A stretch of DNA of 64,000 bases from Fonsecaea monophora (Eukaryota > Ascomycota > Eurotiomycetes > Chaetothyriales > Herpotrichiellaceae). A program made the position numbers and the translations under genes. Of the stretch, positions 20,871 to 31,368 are shown in pieces. Positions within the stretch are counted from its first letter, which is position 1. The number at the start of each line of letters is the position of its first letter. The notes under the pieces are model-generated. The model had not been told where the DNA came from. It worked only from the letters and a program-made list of their open reading frames with translations, and made no database searches. The stretch spans positions 1-64,000 of the forward strand of contig NW_019174069.1 of NCBI RefSeq assembly GCF_001642475.1, in the 5' to 3' direction.

Positions 20871-21875
20871 ATGCCCATCCCCCCAGACGACCCGCGCATC
20901 CGTCTCGTCAAGCTCGCTTTCGTGACATACTACCACCGCGACGTGCACGAGGCATCCAAGTTCCTGGCCGATTTTGGGTTCGAGATCGCCGAGCAGCGGG
21001 GCGGCGACGACGACGACGACGAGGCCATCTTCTTCACAGGCTACGGGCCCGATCCGTACTGCTACGTGGCGCGGTGCGCTGAGGACGGCGTGCCCCGGTT
21101 CGGCGGCGCCGCGTACGTGGTCGAGTCGGCGGGAGAGCTCGAGCGGGCGAGCAGAGAGATTCCCGGCGCGTCGGCGGTCCGCGACCTCGACGCACCGGGG
21201 GGAGGGCGCATCGTCACACTAACAGACCCGGTCGGACACCTCGTGCACCTGGTGCATGGAATCCGCGAGAAGGCAGCCAGCGGCGAGGCGCCGCCAGCGA
21301 AGAACCTGCAGAAACGGGTGGTCAACTACACGGACGAGAAGCGACGAGTGGGAAAGTTCCAGCGGTTCCAGGCGGGGCCTGCGCCGGTGCACAAATGCGG
21401 CCATTACGGGGTGAGCTACCCGCCCGGACGGTACGGGGACATGGTGGCGTGGTACACGGGCCACCTCTCGCTGGCGTTTAGCGACAAGGTGACGATCGAG
21501 GGGGCCGAGGCCGTCTCGTTCTTCCACATCGACCGCGGCCTCGAGTACACGGACCACCACTCGTTCTACATCAAGCCGACACGCGATGACGAACCTCCAA
21601 GCGTCGCCCACAGCGCCTTCGAGGTGCACGACTACGACGTCCAGCAGCTCGCGCACAACTACCTCGAGTCGCGGGGCTACCGGCTGTCGTGGGGCGTCGG
21701 CAGGCACGTCCTGGGCAGCCAGATCTTCGACTACTGGTACGACGAGTCGGGCTTTGAGCTCGAGCACTACGCCGACGGGGACCTGGTCAACTGCGACTCC
21801 GAGGTGACGGTGCAGGAGAACGGGCCGCATACAATGTATATCTGGGGGCCGCCGAGGCCTGCTGCACGAGTTTGA
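20871..21875 (+). CDS. Two-domain extradiol (VOC) catechol dioxygenase, 334 aa
   Basis: Type I extradiol ring-cleavage dioxygenase: two VOC modules, the C-terminal one carrying Fe(II). Length and layout match 2,3-dihydroxybiphenyl dioxygenase-like enzymes. Candidate ligands are His178 (CGHYG), His247 (AHSAFEVHD) and Glu298 (GFELEHY). Their spacing (69 and 51 residues) is close to that of the BphC family. Residues 277-298 (GRH...YWYDESG...E) nearly follow the family signature, with Glu in place of the usual Pro. An acidic insert GGDDDDDE lies at 44-51. The gene is intronless and visibly richer in G/C, especially at third positions, than its neighbours, which may mean strong expression or transfer from elsewhere. 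It probably opens a catechol made by the upstream monooxygenase. Its 3' end faces the P450 gene at 135 bases. Confidence 0.85.
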   Translation: MPIPPDDPRIRLVKLAFVTYYHRDVHEASKFLADFGFEIAEQRGGDDDDDEAIFFTGYGPDPYCYVARCAEDGVPRFGGAAYVVESAGELERASREIPGASAVRDLDAPGGGRIVTLTDPVGHLVHLVHGIREKAASGEAPPAKNLQKRVVNYTDEKRRVGKFQRFQAGPAPVHKCGHYGVSYPPGRYGDMVAWYTGHLSLAFSDKVTIEGAEAVSFFHIDRGLEYTDHHSFYIKPTRDDEPPSVAHSAFEVHDYDVQQLAHNYLESRGYRLSWGVGRHVLGSQIFDYWYDESGFELEHYADGDLVNCDSEVTVQENGPHTMYIWGPPRPAARV

Positions 21876-22009
21876 GGCGAGGATATTTTCTCCGTTCGAA
21901 GCGAGTCTCTACATATATGATTATTGTCATATGTTCTATCGATCTTGCTTTTTGGGCGCGCGATCATTTTTCGCGGACGTAGCTCTTTTCTCTTCTGTAT
22001 GGGCCATAG

Positions 22010-23782
22010 CTAAGCTGTCTCTACATAGACATCCAGCCCCTTCTGATGCACAAAGAATGTATTCCAGATTGTCAGCTTCTTGTCGGGATCCACGAGGCGG
22101 AACTAAACAAAACGGCACAAAATATATCTTTGGTCAGCACTTCTCTCCGCCACAAGTGATCCAGAAAGGACAAGACTGGAGACGGGACGAATACTAGAGT
22201 TGAACCAACCTTGAAGCGCTTCAAAAGGAGCGGTACCAACTTGTACATTTCGAGCAGACTGATGTTCTTCCCGATACACGTCCTCTTGCCACTCCCAAAG
22301 GCCATAAAACATCTCTCCATCTCGCCTCTCTCCTCGTCGTCGGCCTCGGGCCACCGCTCCGGTCGGTATGAGTCGACAGAGTACCGTCGGCCGTAGACGC
22401 GCTTGTCCCTGTGGATGACGGCGGGATTGCAGCCGACGATGGTGCCTTCGGGGAAGAAGTGCCCGCAGAGAGTGGCTCCTCCTTTGGGGACGATGCGCTC
22501 CAGGATGAACCCGACGGGCGTGTGGAGACGCAGGGCCTCTTTGATGACCGCGCCCAGATAAGGGAGGTTGCTTGTCTCGCGCCACTGCGGGAGAGGTGAC
22601 AAGTTGGCCGAGTCCAGTTCAGCCATCAGCTTAGCCATGGTGGAGGGGTTGAGGAGCAGAAAATCTGTCGGATATCAGCTTCCACGGCGTCGCATGTTTT
22701 TTGTGACGGGAAAACACTCACGAAAGATGGCGCGCAAGGCGATGGCACTCGTGTCTGATCCTGCGTTGATGTTGCTCAGTGACCAGCCCAGCAGCTGCGA
22801 CTGCGGAATCGAGCCATGATACTTGTCAAAGGCCGAGATGAACTTGGCCGTGAAGTCGGTGCGGTCCTTGAACTCAAGTGGCGTCTTTTCGCCATCGGGA
22901 CGCAGTCGTGCCTTGTCCGCCTCCTCGATCCGCGGCTTCAAAAACTGCAAGACAAACTTCGAGATTCCCGTCTTGTCCTTTGAGAAAACTCCTCCCCATA
23001 CCCGATTCTTTGCCAGCAGGTAGTCCAGCCAGGGCATCTGCCCGACCAATGCCACATACGTTCCAGCCTTGTTTAATGCCTTGATGATGCCGCCCACGTC
23101 ACGGCCCTGCTCGAGGAAGCCGAACCGGTTGCTGAACGTCATCTCGCCAATGACATCGAACGCGTACCACTGGAGCCACTCGCCAAAATCGCACACCTTG
23201 CCCTTGTCCGCGTACAGCCGTGTGAGCTGCTCGACCAGCGTTCGTGACGTGCTGTCCACAAACGGTTCGTAATCAAGCAAGCTCGTCATGGCGTACGCAT
23301 GCGCGATCGGTCTCTTTGCGATCTTGTGCTGATCCTCGTCGAGGATCATGAAGAGCGAGGTGACCGGTTTGCCGTTGACAAGAGGCTGCGCCACTCTGTA
23401 GTAGTCGGACTGCTCGCGCTCTTTCTGTCATTCCTTTGACTCCAAGGAAACGCATGTCTCGATTCTATGGGACGGACAGCCTCACCTTCTGAAAGAGCCT
23501 CGATATCCCGTAGATCTGTCTGATCTCCCTGGGATCGGCCACACTGACGCATTTCGGCCCCATGCGAACCAAGTCGCCATACTTGTCATGCAGGGTCTGC
23601 GAAGTCAGGTCGAATCGGCCATTGTACACGGCCACGAAACGCCACAAATCGGTGAAAGACGCCGCAAAGGGTCCCGGGATAGATCTCAACCCTGGCCGGT
23701 ATCTCTGATATAGGACGAACACGACAACAGAGCAGAGCACTACCACCCCGGCCACTGATGGGCCGATCCAAGAGATAGCCAT
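22010..23782 (-). CDS. Cytochrome P450 monooxygenase, four exons, 515 aa
   Basis: Microsomal haem-thiolate oxygenase. Exons: 23782-23486, 23424-22722, 22664-22210, 22102-22010; the joined frame gives 515 residues. An N-terminal membrane anchor (VAGVVVLCSVVVFVLY) is followed by a Pro-rich hinge RSIPGPF. The K-helix motif reads EALR, the PERW motif follows, and the haem-binding loop is FGSGKRTCIG with ligand Cys463. The short terminal exon encodes FRLVDPDKKLTIWN, a normal P450 end. An in-frame ATG 48 bases upstream (23830) would add 16 residues; the inner start is preferred because it places the anchor at the N terminus. The overall type resembles fungal pisatin-demethylase-like P450s. In this cluster it may make the first hydroxylation or an O-demethylation. 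Confidence 0.87.
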
Positions 23783-24431
23783 GTCTACACAGGAAGAAAG
23801 AATCACAGACTTCAGGACCAGCTCTGTCAACAGTCCTGCGCTGTTGTATTGGGGTAGGGTGGATCGTCTCGCAGCATGGCCTGTAATAGACCAGGCGACC
23901 TGTGCGTAACCCCTACATCACTCTGTGGAGATGAAGTATTGCCTACAAAGTCGGCAACATCCCATCTCCACACGTCCTTGGCTGGTCCATGGAAGGTGTG
24001 GGGGAGCATTCGACGTACAGGTATAGGTACAGCAGGTGGTATACGAGCTCCAATGAGCAGTCAACGGCACTTGCCATCCCGCACAAATGCCGGGATCTTC
24101 ACTAAAGGTCGGGCAATGAGGATGCTGCTGATGCTGCTGAGAACGGGAAGCTACTCTGAACTCCAACCTAACCATGTTGTTGATACACAGGTTGCCTTTG
24201 GAGGGAACATTAGTCCCTGCTTCGTTGGCCGACTAGCTCGATATAGAACAACCCGTCCATCCTGGCAGTGAGCACCAAATTGACTTTCCACTCGGCAGGT
24301 GATTCCATGGTGGACGAAATGGCGCCTATAACTGGAAAGAAAGTTGCCGTAAGCGACAATCGGCAACAGCAAGCAGCTCATGGCGTATCTGAATGGCCAC
24401 CACGGCAATTTTCTCCTTCGCAACTGTTCCC
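23783..24431. promoter_or_regulatory. Upstream region of the P450 gene
   Basis: Non-coding stretch between the P450 start and the stop of the SDR gene, both on the minus strand. Short open frames only. Confidence 0.5.
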
Positions 24432-25430
24432 TCAACCACCTCCGACTTCATTCATAACACCCCCGTCCAGCTTCAACACCTCTCCATTCACATATCCGCA
24501 TTTCGTCAGAAAGATGACCCCCATGGCCATCTCCTCGTCGCTGCCCGCCCGTCCCGCAGGTACCTCATGGCCTTTGTCCTTGACCTTTTCGGCCGGCATG
24601 TGGGCCTTGTTTCGCTCGTCGGACTCTTTCATTGTCATTTCCGACGGGAAGTAACCCGGGGCGATGCTGTTCACTCGAACACCGGTCTTTGCGAATTCTT
24701 TTGACATCATTCTTGATAGGTGCGCCGTGGCTGCCTTTGCGGCGTTGTATGAAAAATGTGCTTGGGAATGACGCATCAGACCGGACATGCTAGAGATGAC
24801 GATGACGCTTGCATCAAGATGGCGCGGTGCACGTTGGAGCAGAGGCAAAAACGACACCACTGAGAAGAACACACTGATAACGTTGGTGTTATAGGTTGCT
24901 TTCCACTCCTCAATCTGTTCTTGCCACAGGTTTTCTTTCATCTGCTTGGCATCACTCGTGTCGGGGTATCCCTTGGGGCCAGAAACACCTGCAGCAGCAA
25001 TGACCAGGGACAGGTATTTCTCCTTGGATTCCAGCTCAGAAGTCAACTTCTCTAGGGACTCCTTGGACGTTACATCGCATGGTCCAATAGGTATTATCTG
25101 TCCGTTCAGGGATGTGTTGGAGGACTGTGGATTGTGCGTGCGGGCAGCATTGTCGAGTACTTCCTTTCTTCGTCCGGTGATGTACACTTTGGCTCCTATG
25201 CCAGAGGACGTCAGGCATGGTGTCTGATCGTCGAATGTGGCAACCTACCATTTGCTGATAATGCCTGAGCGGCCATGAGGCCGATGCCAGTTCCTGGACA
25301 TGATATGTTATTCTCTGGTTGAAATCTCTCAGTTTTGACTTCGGCTTTGCTTACCTCCACCTGTGATGAGACAGACATGGCCTTCCAGCGAGAAGAGGTT
25401 GGAGATGTGTAATTGTTCAGTCGATGCCAT
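24432..25430 (-). CDS. Short-chain dehydrogenase/reductase, three exons, 294 aa
   Basis: NAD(P)-dependent oxidoreductase of the classical SDR fold. Exons: 25430-25355, 25293-25249, 25195-24432. Splicing assembles the cofactor motif TGGGTGIG across the first junction; both introns interrupt the N-terminal Rossmann unit. The catalytic set is visible as ISSMSG (Ser) and YNAAKAA (Tyr-x3-Lys), with VNSIAPGYFPSEMT after it. It most resembles fungal SDRs of secondary or aromatic metabolism. Within the cluster it could oxidise a dihydrodiol or alcohol or reduce a ring-fission product. An in-frame ATG further upstream (25526) is possible, but the residues it adds do not belong to the fold. Confidence 0.87.
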
Positions 25431-26095
25431 CACGAGATTCACGAGGGCTTTGAGGAGAGGTCTGAGTCGAGAGAAGTAGGAAACGTGCAGAGCAATGACT
25501 GGAAAGGGTAACAAAGTGATTTCCAATACCTTGACAGTTTAGACGAAGCTCTTGCAATTGCTTGCAGCAAGAAAGGAAGAAGATCACAATCACCTCTGCG
25601 TCTTCTGGACTGATGCATTTCCATGACGGATTGTGACGTCACTTGACCCCTGCCAAGTCATAGCCCACTGGTGCCATCGGAGACTCGCCCCTGTCGCTCG
25701 TTCAGTAGTCCAGCCTTGCGAAACGAGGCTGAGCCAAAGGTGCACCGTCGTCTTGTGTTTGTGTAATCAGAAGTTCTGCTGGTAGCCTTGAGATGGTTGT
25801 TGACAGCTAACATAGCAAGCAGGCATAGATCAAGGCCCACCTTGCTTCATCTCTCTTGACCCGCACTTTAACTTGTTCCAAGCGATTCTTGACCCACTTG
25901 ATAACGAATACCCCTGGCCAGGTCACAAGCAGCCGGCTCCCAGGACAAATTGCGCATAGGATCTTATGGAAAACCTGACGGTCAGTGCATTCCTAGATTC
26001 TCACACACGAGGCATGCTCTCAAGCTGGTTTCGAGGATGGATTTTTTTTTTTTTCCATAGTGTTGGTGGAAGAATGGCACCTTGCACTCATGCGC
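25431..26095. promoter_or_regulatory. Upstream region of the SDR gene
   Basis: Non-coding stretch between the SDR start and the stop of the enoyl-CoA hydratase gene; a T14 run lies at about 26041-26055. No gene recognised. Confidence 0.5.
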
Positions 26096-26935
26096 TCAAA
26101 GTCTACTACTTTTCCTCTTCCTGTTCTCTGCCTTGAACTCATTCATCATCCTCCGTCCCTCTGCCTCAAACCCCTCCGCCTCGAAGGGTACGCCAAACTC
26201 CCAGACTCCGGCCTCGATGGCTTCTTTCAGGGGAACCTTTTCCCACATTGTAAACAGCCTCTTCTGAATGCGCAAGGCCTGTGGCCCATTCATCAGCAAT
26301 CGATCCACCCACTCCTCCACGGCCTTGTCCAACTCGTCGGCCTGGACGACCTTGTTGATTAGACCCCAAGATTCCGCTTCCGGGGCCGAAATGGTATCAC
26401 CCAGGAACAGAAGCCTCCGGGCCCTCGCGGCGCCGATTTGGAGCGGCAGCATCGCCGATTCGATGGTGCTGGGCACGCCTCGTTGCACCTCAGGCATCCC
26501 GAAGCGGGCGTCCGACGTGGCGATGCGCAAGTCTGCGGAAGCCAGCACTACGAGGCCGCCCCCGAGGGCATGCCCGTTGACACGAGCGATGACCGGGACA
26601 GGTAAATCCCGTAGCGCCTTGCAGGCTAGGTGGAGCTTGTTGATAAATGTCCGTCCGGCCGCGGCGTTGGGAAAGTCCTTCATCTCCGCGATGTCGGCGC
26701 CACCGATAAATGCTTGCTGGCCAACAGAACATGGTCCTCCGGTCACAATTACGCAGCGCAGGTCGGACCGTTGCGCAAGCGGAGGAACAGAAGATAGAAA
26801 TGCATCGAGGACGGTCGTGTTCAAGCTATTGAGCCGTCTCGGGTTGGAGACAGTCACTGTTGCAATGGTGCCGTTCGGACGTTGAGAGAACGAGATTGTA
26901 ACCGGGGTAGCATCACCGTCAGTTGGACCTGGCAT
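26096..26935 (-). CDS. Enoyl-CoA hydratase/isomerase with C-terminal SRL
   Basis: Crotonase-fold enzyme, 279 residues from the ATG at 26935. The frame stays open to 27103, but the extra 56 residues do not belong to the fold. Diagnostic parts are NPRRLNSLN near the N terminus, FIGGADIAEM (first oxyanion-hole strand), NGHALGGGLVVLASADLRIA (second oxyanion-hole region) and FGMPEVQRGVPS with the likely catalytic Glu. The protein ends in SRL, a standard type 1 peroxisomal targeting signal. It is the last cluster member and points to CoA-thioester processing of a side chain or ring-opened product in peroxisomes. It is also compatible with ordinary fatty-acid metabolism, so cluster membership is inferred from position. 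Confidence 0.85.
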   Translation of the reverse strand: MPGPTDGDATPVTISFSQRPNGTIATVTVSNPRRLNSLNTTVLDAFLSSVPPLAQRSDLRCVIVTGGPCSVGQQAFIGGADIAEMKDFPNAAAGRTFINKLHLACKALRDLPVPVIARVNGHALGGGLVVLASADLRIATSDARFGMPEVQRGVPSTIESAMLPLQIGAARARRLLFLGDTISAPEAESWGLINKVVQADELDKAVEEWVDRLLMNGPQALRIQKRLFTMWEKVPLKEAIEAGVWEFGVPFEAEGFEAEGRRMMNEFKAENRKRKSSRL

Positions 26936-27848
26936 TTTTTTGCTGTAGCTGCCGATTGACTCGGCTTGGGGAAATCGGCGGCGAGACAGACTCAGGTCGA
27001 TCCAGAATCCTCCAAAATCCACACATACATGTCTGCTTGTAAAGTAGATGAAGGTTGCGGACATATACCGGAGAAGATGTGGCACGTGCCCGGCGGAGCT
27101 CATGTTACGTCCTCGGCACTGAAAGAAATACCGAGTACAAGTCGGAGAACCAGAGAAAATTGGAGGTCTGGCTGTTACTAATTTGTCAAAGGGAAAATCT
27201 TGTCCTAGTAGGATAGACGGACGTATGTGTCATACGTCCAGATGCAGGACACACTGTATTGTGTTGACTTCATATTCTGCCTACGTGCTGTCTGCCTCGA
27301 AAACGGCTGTTTCACCAAAAAGTCCTGCCAACCTCCAAAACACTCTGGTATCGAGTATTTGGCGGCTAGACTAGCGATGCACATGCAATACTATCCGAAC
27401 TGTACTCTTGGATCTCAGTCCCTGTTGCCCCTTTGTTTCACGTTAATCCTCAAGCATCTTGCTGGAGCTGGGCGGTTTTCGTGGCAGTAAATCTGCATCC
27501 TTCGTGGCTTGGGATCTGTGGAAATCTGGCGATCATCCAGGGTTTGTTGAAGTCGTCTACCAACCCTAGAGTAGGGCTTGGTGAGTATGGCGAGACTCTA
27601 GAGGCTCTGACTGGCGCATATCCAACTCCAGGGGTTGATGACCTGAGCCAGTAGATGTATGTTGCCTTCTGCGATGGTGCCAACCAAAGTGAGATTGAGC
27701 AGCACTCGAGCAACACTAACTTGGTTGTTCGGAGGCCGCCCAGACGGCCATTCCATCTTCGCAGCTTTGGCACGTCAAATAATGGATTGGTCATGGAACA
27801 GCGTACCCCTTGCAGGAATTTGATTGTGCGCAATACCAAAATGGCTGA
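26936..27848. other. Intergenic, right border of the accessory cluster
   Basis: Spacer between the hydratase gene and MYG1, both on the minus strand. No gene is visible; the hydratase promoter should be at its left side. From here rightward, genes are mostly conserved housekeeping genes. Confidence 0.5.
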
Positions 27849-28952
27849 TCACGCGGCCAAAGCCAGGGCAGCCATCGCCCGGACTCCAGCCTCTGTCTTG
27901 TGACCTCCAATAAAGCCACTTGCATGAACAAAGACTGCGCCATTTTCAACGTCGTCGCCGAGGAGAGCATCGAGCTCTTCATCTCTCACGCCACGCCATG
28001 GCTCTGGTAGGCTCTTTCGGTTTTCAAAGCTTGAGAAATCTTTACTCACAGCCTGGATCCTCCACTTGGAGCCAGGCTCCTCTTTCTCAGGGTATATCAC
28101 GTAGAGAATCTTTTGGTCTTCAGGAACCTTGTTTTCATCTTCGATATTGTACAGGTGTTCTTTCCACGGTACACCGGCGCGAGGCAGGACCATGAGTTGA
28201 CCAGAAGGGTGTTCTTTGCTGCGAGATTGAAAGGCTTCTTTGACAATTGCACGTGCAGGCAGCCACGCAGTAGCTGCCCCGTGTAGTTTGCGCAAGAAAG
28301 CGGTACCCATGAGCGTCGAAGCCTGAGTAAATCTGTAGTCCTCTTCGGCTTGGGGTTGATCTTCGGTGGGACGTGAGGGCGCACCAAGGGTCAAGGGATC
28401 TTCATGGTTCAGGTCATTGACCAAGCTTGCCAGGGTCACCCCACTGTCCTTGAACTTTTGCTCAATGCCAGCTTGTTCGAGTTGTGAACCATCATATTTA
28501 GAGATACCATTGTCATTCGCATCGACCGCCTCGATGAAGTCATCGTACAGTTTTCGGTAAAGCAGGTCCACGTCAGGGTGGTCGATAGGAAGTTTAGTGT
28601 GTTGAGCAATAATCGCTTTGCCAAAATGCATATAGACTAGACCGGCAGAGGAGAGTTTTGTCTTGTGATCGGGAAAAGCCGTGCTGAAGGATCGTTGATG
28701 ATGGTCATAGCGATTCTTGGAAGCGTCATATTCACCGCCAACATCGACGACAGTGTGGCAGGTCTCTAGAAGCGTAGGATCGCGAGTGCGGACGAGAGCA
28801 GCAGACGCATACTCGGGAAGGAGACGAAGCATGTAGACTGCTAGGGCTTCGTCCGCATGAAAGTGGCCATTGTGAGTGCCAATAATGAGGGGATCGGGCT
28901 TGATCCGCTTCGTCGCTGTTTCGGCAGCCATTTTGATCACCCTCCGAAGCAT
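27849..28952 (-). CDS. MYG1: MYG1 family (UPF0160) exonuclease, 367 aa
   Basis: Single-exon gene. The GTHNGHFHADEALA motif, VVDVGGEYD and YDHHQRSF form the DHH-like metal site typical of MYG1, a 3'-5' RNA exonuclease known from animals to act in nucleus/nucleolus and mitochondria. The family is conserved across eukaryotes and length is normal. The C-terminal FVHASGFIGGH block is also characteristic. A second Met at residue 8 (28931) is an alternative start; the short basic leader before it might assist mitochondrial targeting. Divergently transcribed from ICE2. Confidence 0.9.
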   Translation of the reverse strand: MLRRVIKMAAETATKRIKPDPLIIGTHNGHFHADEALAVYMLRLLPEYASAALVRTRDPTLLETCHTVVDVGGEYDASKNRYDHHQRSFSTAFPDHKTKLSSAGLVYMHFGKAIIAQHTKLPIDHPDVDLLYRKLYDDFIEAVDANDNGISKYDGSQLEQAGIEQKFKDSGVTLASLVNDLNHEDPLTLGAPSRPTEDQPQAEEDYRFTQASTLMGTAFLRKLHGAATAWLPARAIVKEAFQSRSKEHPSGQLMVLPRAGVPWKEHLYNIEDENKVPEDQKILYVIYPEKEEPGSKWRIQAVSKDFSSFENRKSLPEPWRGVRDEELDALLGDDVENGAVFVHASGFIGGHKTEAGVRAMAALALAA

Positions 28953-30024
28953 ACAAAATTCAGGATTGAGTAGTGGGAGGGGTTAAGATCAATTTTCTCG
29001 AGGCTCTCAAAGGCACGAGCAACATTTTTGGGTTCGTCGCAGTCAAAAATCTGGGGAACTGTTGACACGGATTATCGTTCCACCGATGCACGTGCGACAT
29101 TAATCCGAACGGGCTGCGATGGCGCCTGTTTCCCTGCAACGCGACAATCTGGCCTCTTCAATTCCCTACTATTCTGCTACCACAGTTACTGCATCAGAGA
29201 ATATACTCGTGCTCTTGTAGGTTTGTTACGGAGAGCCCTTGTAGAAAGGCCTCTTCGACCATCACATGCAAGTCCGAGGCGGGGATCAGCCGAGCGTGAC
29301 CCTAACTGCGTTGGGCTTTACCGCCCAGGCCAGCAGCCCGGAATCCAGATCGCAGTGGGGTTCAATTAGTTAATAGAATATACCAACTGCGAGGACGGGC
29401 ACCAATCTGAATCTTGCGGTGAGGACCTGCTCGAAAGAAACCCTAGGCCCGAGCAATAAAATCCCAAAACTGCAGAGTTTCCTCGTCTCTTCAAGGCAAA
29501 AAGCAGGGAAGAGAACGACTGGATCAAAGACCAACCAGATCTTGTTGCCAGCCGTCCTCTCCTTGTCCTGGTTCTCGAAGTGGGCTCGCTCAACTCTTCT
29601 CATCGAATCTTGCTTGTTTGTGGTGCGTCCTTGCCTGGCTTGCTTCCTTGAAATCAAACCCGCGTTGGTGCACGCGACATCCTCTTTCCACCTCGACTTC
29701 TCTTCCTGTCCCTCTCTTCTCTTCATATCAAATCTCTCAAACCAACCCGCGCTTCCTGGCCACCACCAAGAACAAAACAAAATCTGGTCTCTGTTGCGAT
29801 CGGAATGACATGTGAAAGCCTGGACCTCGACTCAACCACGAATCCTTCAAGTCCTGTCTAGCAGAACGAGCAAGTCTTCCAAACCGCCAGAGCAGGCCGA
29901 TCGATTTACCCTCAACAGACGCAAAGCACATGCCGCGGAAAGCGATATCCTGTTGACTGCGCCTCGACTTCTCACTGCGAACCGCCGAACCCCTCCTCAC
30001 CTCTCATACCCACCGGCCGACCGA
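28953..30024. promoter_or_regulatory. Divergent MYG1/ICE2 promoter and ICE2 leader
   Basis: About 1.07 kb between the two starts. The ICE2 reading frame stays open upstream to about 29812 but begins there with GTG and not ATG, so this part is taken as 5' leader. Pyrimidine-rich tracts before 30025 fit a fungal promoter/leader. Confidence 0.5.
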
Positions 30025-31368
30025 ATGTTCTTCCGCGCCCTTGCCGCCCTCCTCTTCCTCACGCTCATTATCGTCCTGATTCCGCTCACCTTCGACGTTG
30101 GTGGGCGCGATGCTGGTCTCGCTTTCTCCCTCTCTATCGCATCCTTCTACTTCTCTCTATCCTTACTGCGAATATCGACACCGGATGAGCCAGGTTTCAG
30201 GAGGACCGTCGTAAACATCCTGCGAGGGGTACAGTTGCTTGTCCTGCCCATCTTGTGCATATGGGCCCTCGGAAGGTTCTCGGTCGATGCAGACAATAGC
30301 TCGGGCTGGGTAGAGAGAACATTCCGTACAAGCAAGGATTTTCTTAAACCTGGCCCATCACTTTGGTTGTCCATTGTTGGAAGAGAAGGTCTTTTGGAGA
30401 ATGTCACACTCGGTGCTTGGGATATCATGTTGCGATGGTCGTCACCCATTTTCCAACTCCTCGAAGGCTTTTGCAGTCTCCTGGTCATACAAGCCATCGG
30501 ACAACTATCTCGCTGGCTGGTCAACAGAAGTGAATGGAGCGATGCCTGGCTGCTTGCCCTGCTTGCTGCCTCGGCAGGGGTTGTGTCGAGTTCAGTCTAT
30601 TTCCTCTGGCGAGTTCTGCAATTTCCGGACATTTCGAACCTCGATTCCACCCTGATTGGCATTGCCATTGCGTCGGCTATCTTCCTTTGCGCTTATGGAG
30701 TGGTTTCTGGTCGCGGCACAGCCACTGAATCATCTCTGCTTTTCGCATACATTGTCCTGTGCATATATCAGATCTTCACAGACTACAAGCCCAATGTCCC
30801 TCATCCAGAAGCTGGCATGGCGAGTTCGGCACCAGACTTCCCACCATTCCCACCGATCATCATGTCTTCTTACACGGCTCTCATGGCCGCACTGTCATCG
30901 CTTCCAGGGGCTCTGGTCAATGCGCTGGACTTTGTTGCCGCAGCTTTCAAAGCGGTTACGCCATCGGTCCTAATCTCTCTGGGGTATCGACTCTTCGTCT
31001 TTTATTCCTCCACACGCATCATCCCAGCAATCAATGAAAGCGGTGCCGGCGGTCTAAGTGTAGAGCCTTCTCTAGAAGACTCCAATGCGGCGAACCAATT
31101 CCTCGCCTTCCTCTCTTGGTTTTCACCCAGCATTCTCATCGCAGTCTACACCAGCCTTCTCATGCAGCACTTTGCCACAAGCATGGGCGGCTACGCACCA
31201 GGTCTTACGGAAACAATCGGTGCTTGGTGGAGTGGCAACGGCCAACCAGTGATGAATGGTAACTTATGGAAGTGGGTCAACTTGGTAGGGACTATGTCCC
31301 TTTATGCTATCGAGTTGTGGTTGGGCAAAGAAGACGACATGAACGGTGATCACTGGAAGGTTGACTGA
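30025..31368 (+). CDS. ICE2: ICE2 family endoplasmic reticulum membrane protein, 447 aa
   Basis: Polytopic ER protein related to yeast Ice2, which shapes cortical ER and links lipid droplets to ER phospholipid synthesis. The first ATG of the family-like N terminus (MFFRALAALLFLTLIIVL) is at 30025. About eight to ten hydrophobic segments follow, including FSLSIASFYFSLSLL, VQLLVLPILCIWAL, LLALLAASAGVVSSSVYFLW and IGIAIASAIFLCAYGVV. The C terminus is acidic and ends in KVD. No introns. Family call from overall pattern and topology. Confidence 0.8.
   Translation: MFFRALAALLFLTLIIVLIPLTFDVGGRDAGLAFSLSIASFYFSLSLLRISTPDEPGFRRTVVNILRGVQLLVLPILCIWALGRFSVDADNSSGWVERTFRTSKDFLKPGPSLWLSIVGREGLLENVTLGAWDIMLRWSSPIFQLLEGFCSLLVIQAIGQLSRWLVNRSEWSDAWLLALLAASAGVVSSSVYFLWRVLQFPDISNLDSTLIGIAIASAIFLCAYGVVSGRGTATESSLLFAYIVLCIYQIFTDYKPNVPHPEAGMASSAPDFPPFPPIIMSSYTALMAALSSLPGALVNALDFVAAAFKAVTPSVLISLGYRLFVFYSSTRIIPAINESGAGGLSVEPSLEDSNAANQFLAFLSWFSPSILIAVYTSLLMQHFATSMGGYAPGLTETIGAWWSGNGQPVMNGNLWKWVNLVGTMSLYAIELWLGKEDDMNGDHWKVD

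Noticed and set aside
21219..21830. 203-codon minus-strand frame inside the dioxygenase gene
   Set aside because: The strong GC3 bias of the real gene keeps the antisense frame open; the product shows no known motif.
26268..26885. 205-codon plus-strand frame opposite the enoyl-CoA hydratase
   Set aside because: It is the antisense of a conserved coding region whose minus-strand product has all crotonase motifs.
29812..30024. 71-codon N-terminal extension of ICE2
   Set aside because: The extension starts with GTG and has no ATG; the ATG at 30025 begins exactly at the family's hydrophobic N terminus.
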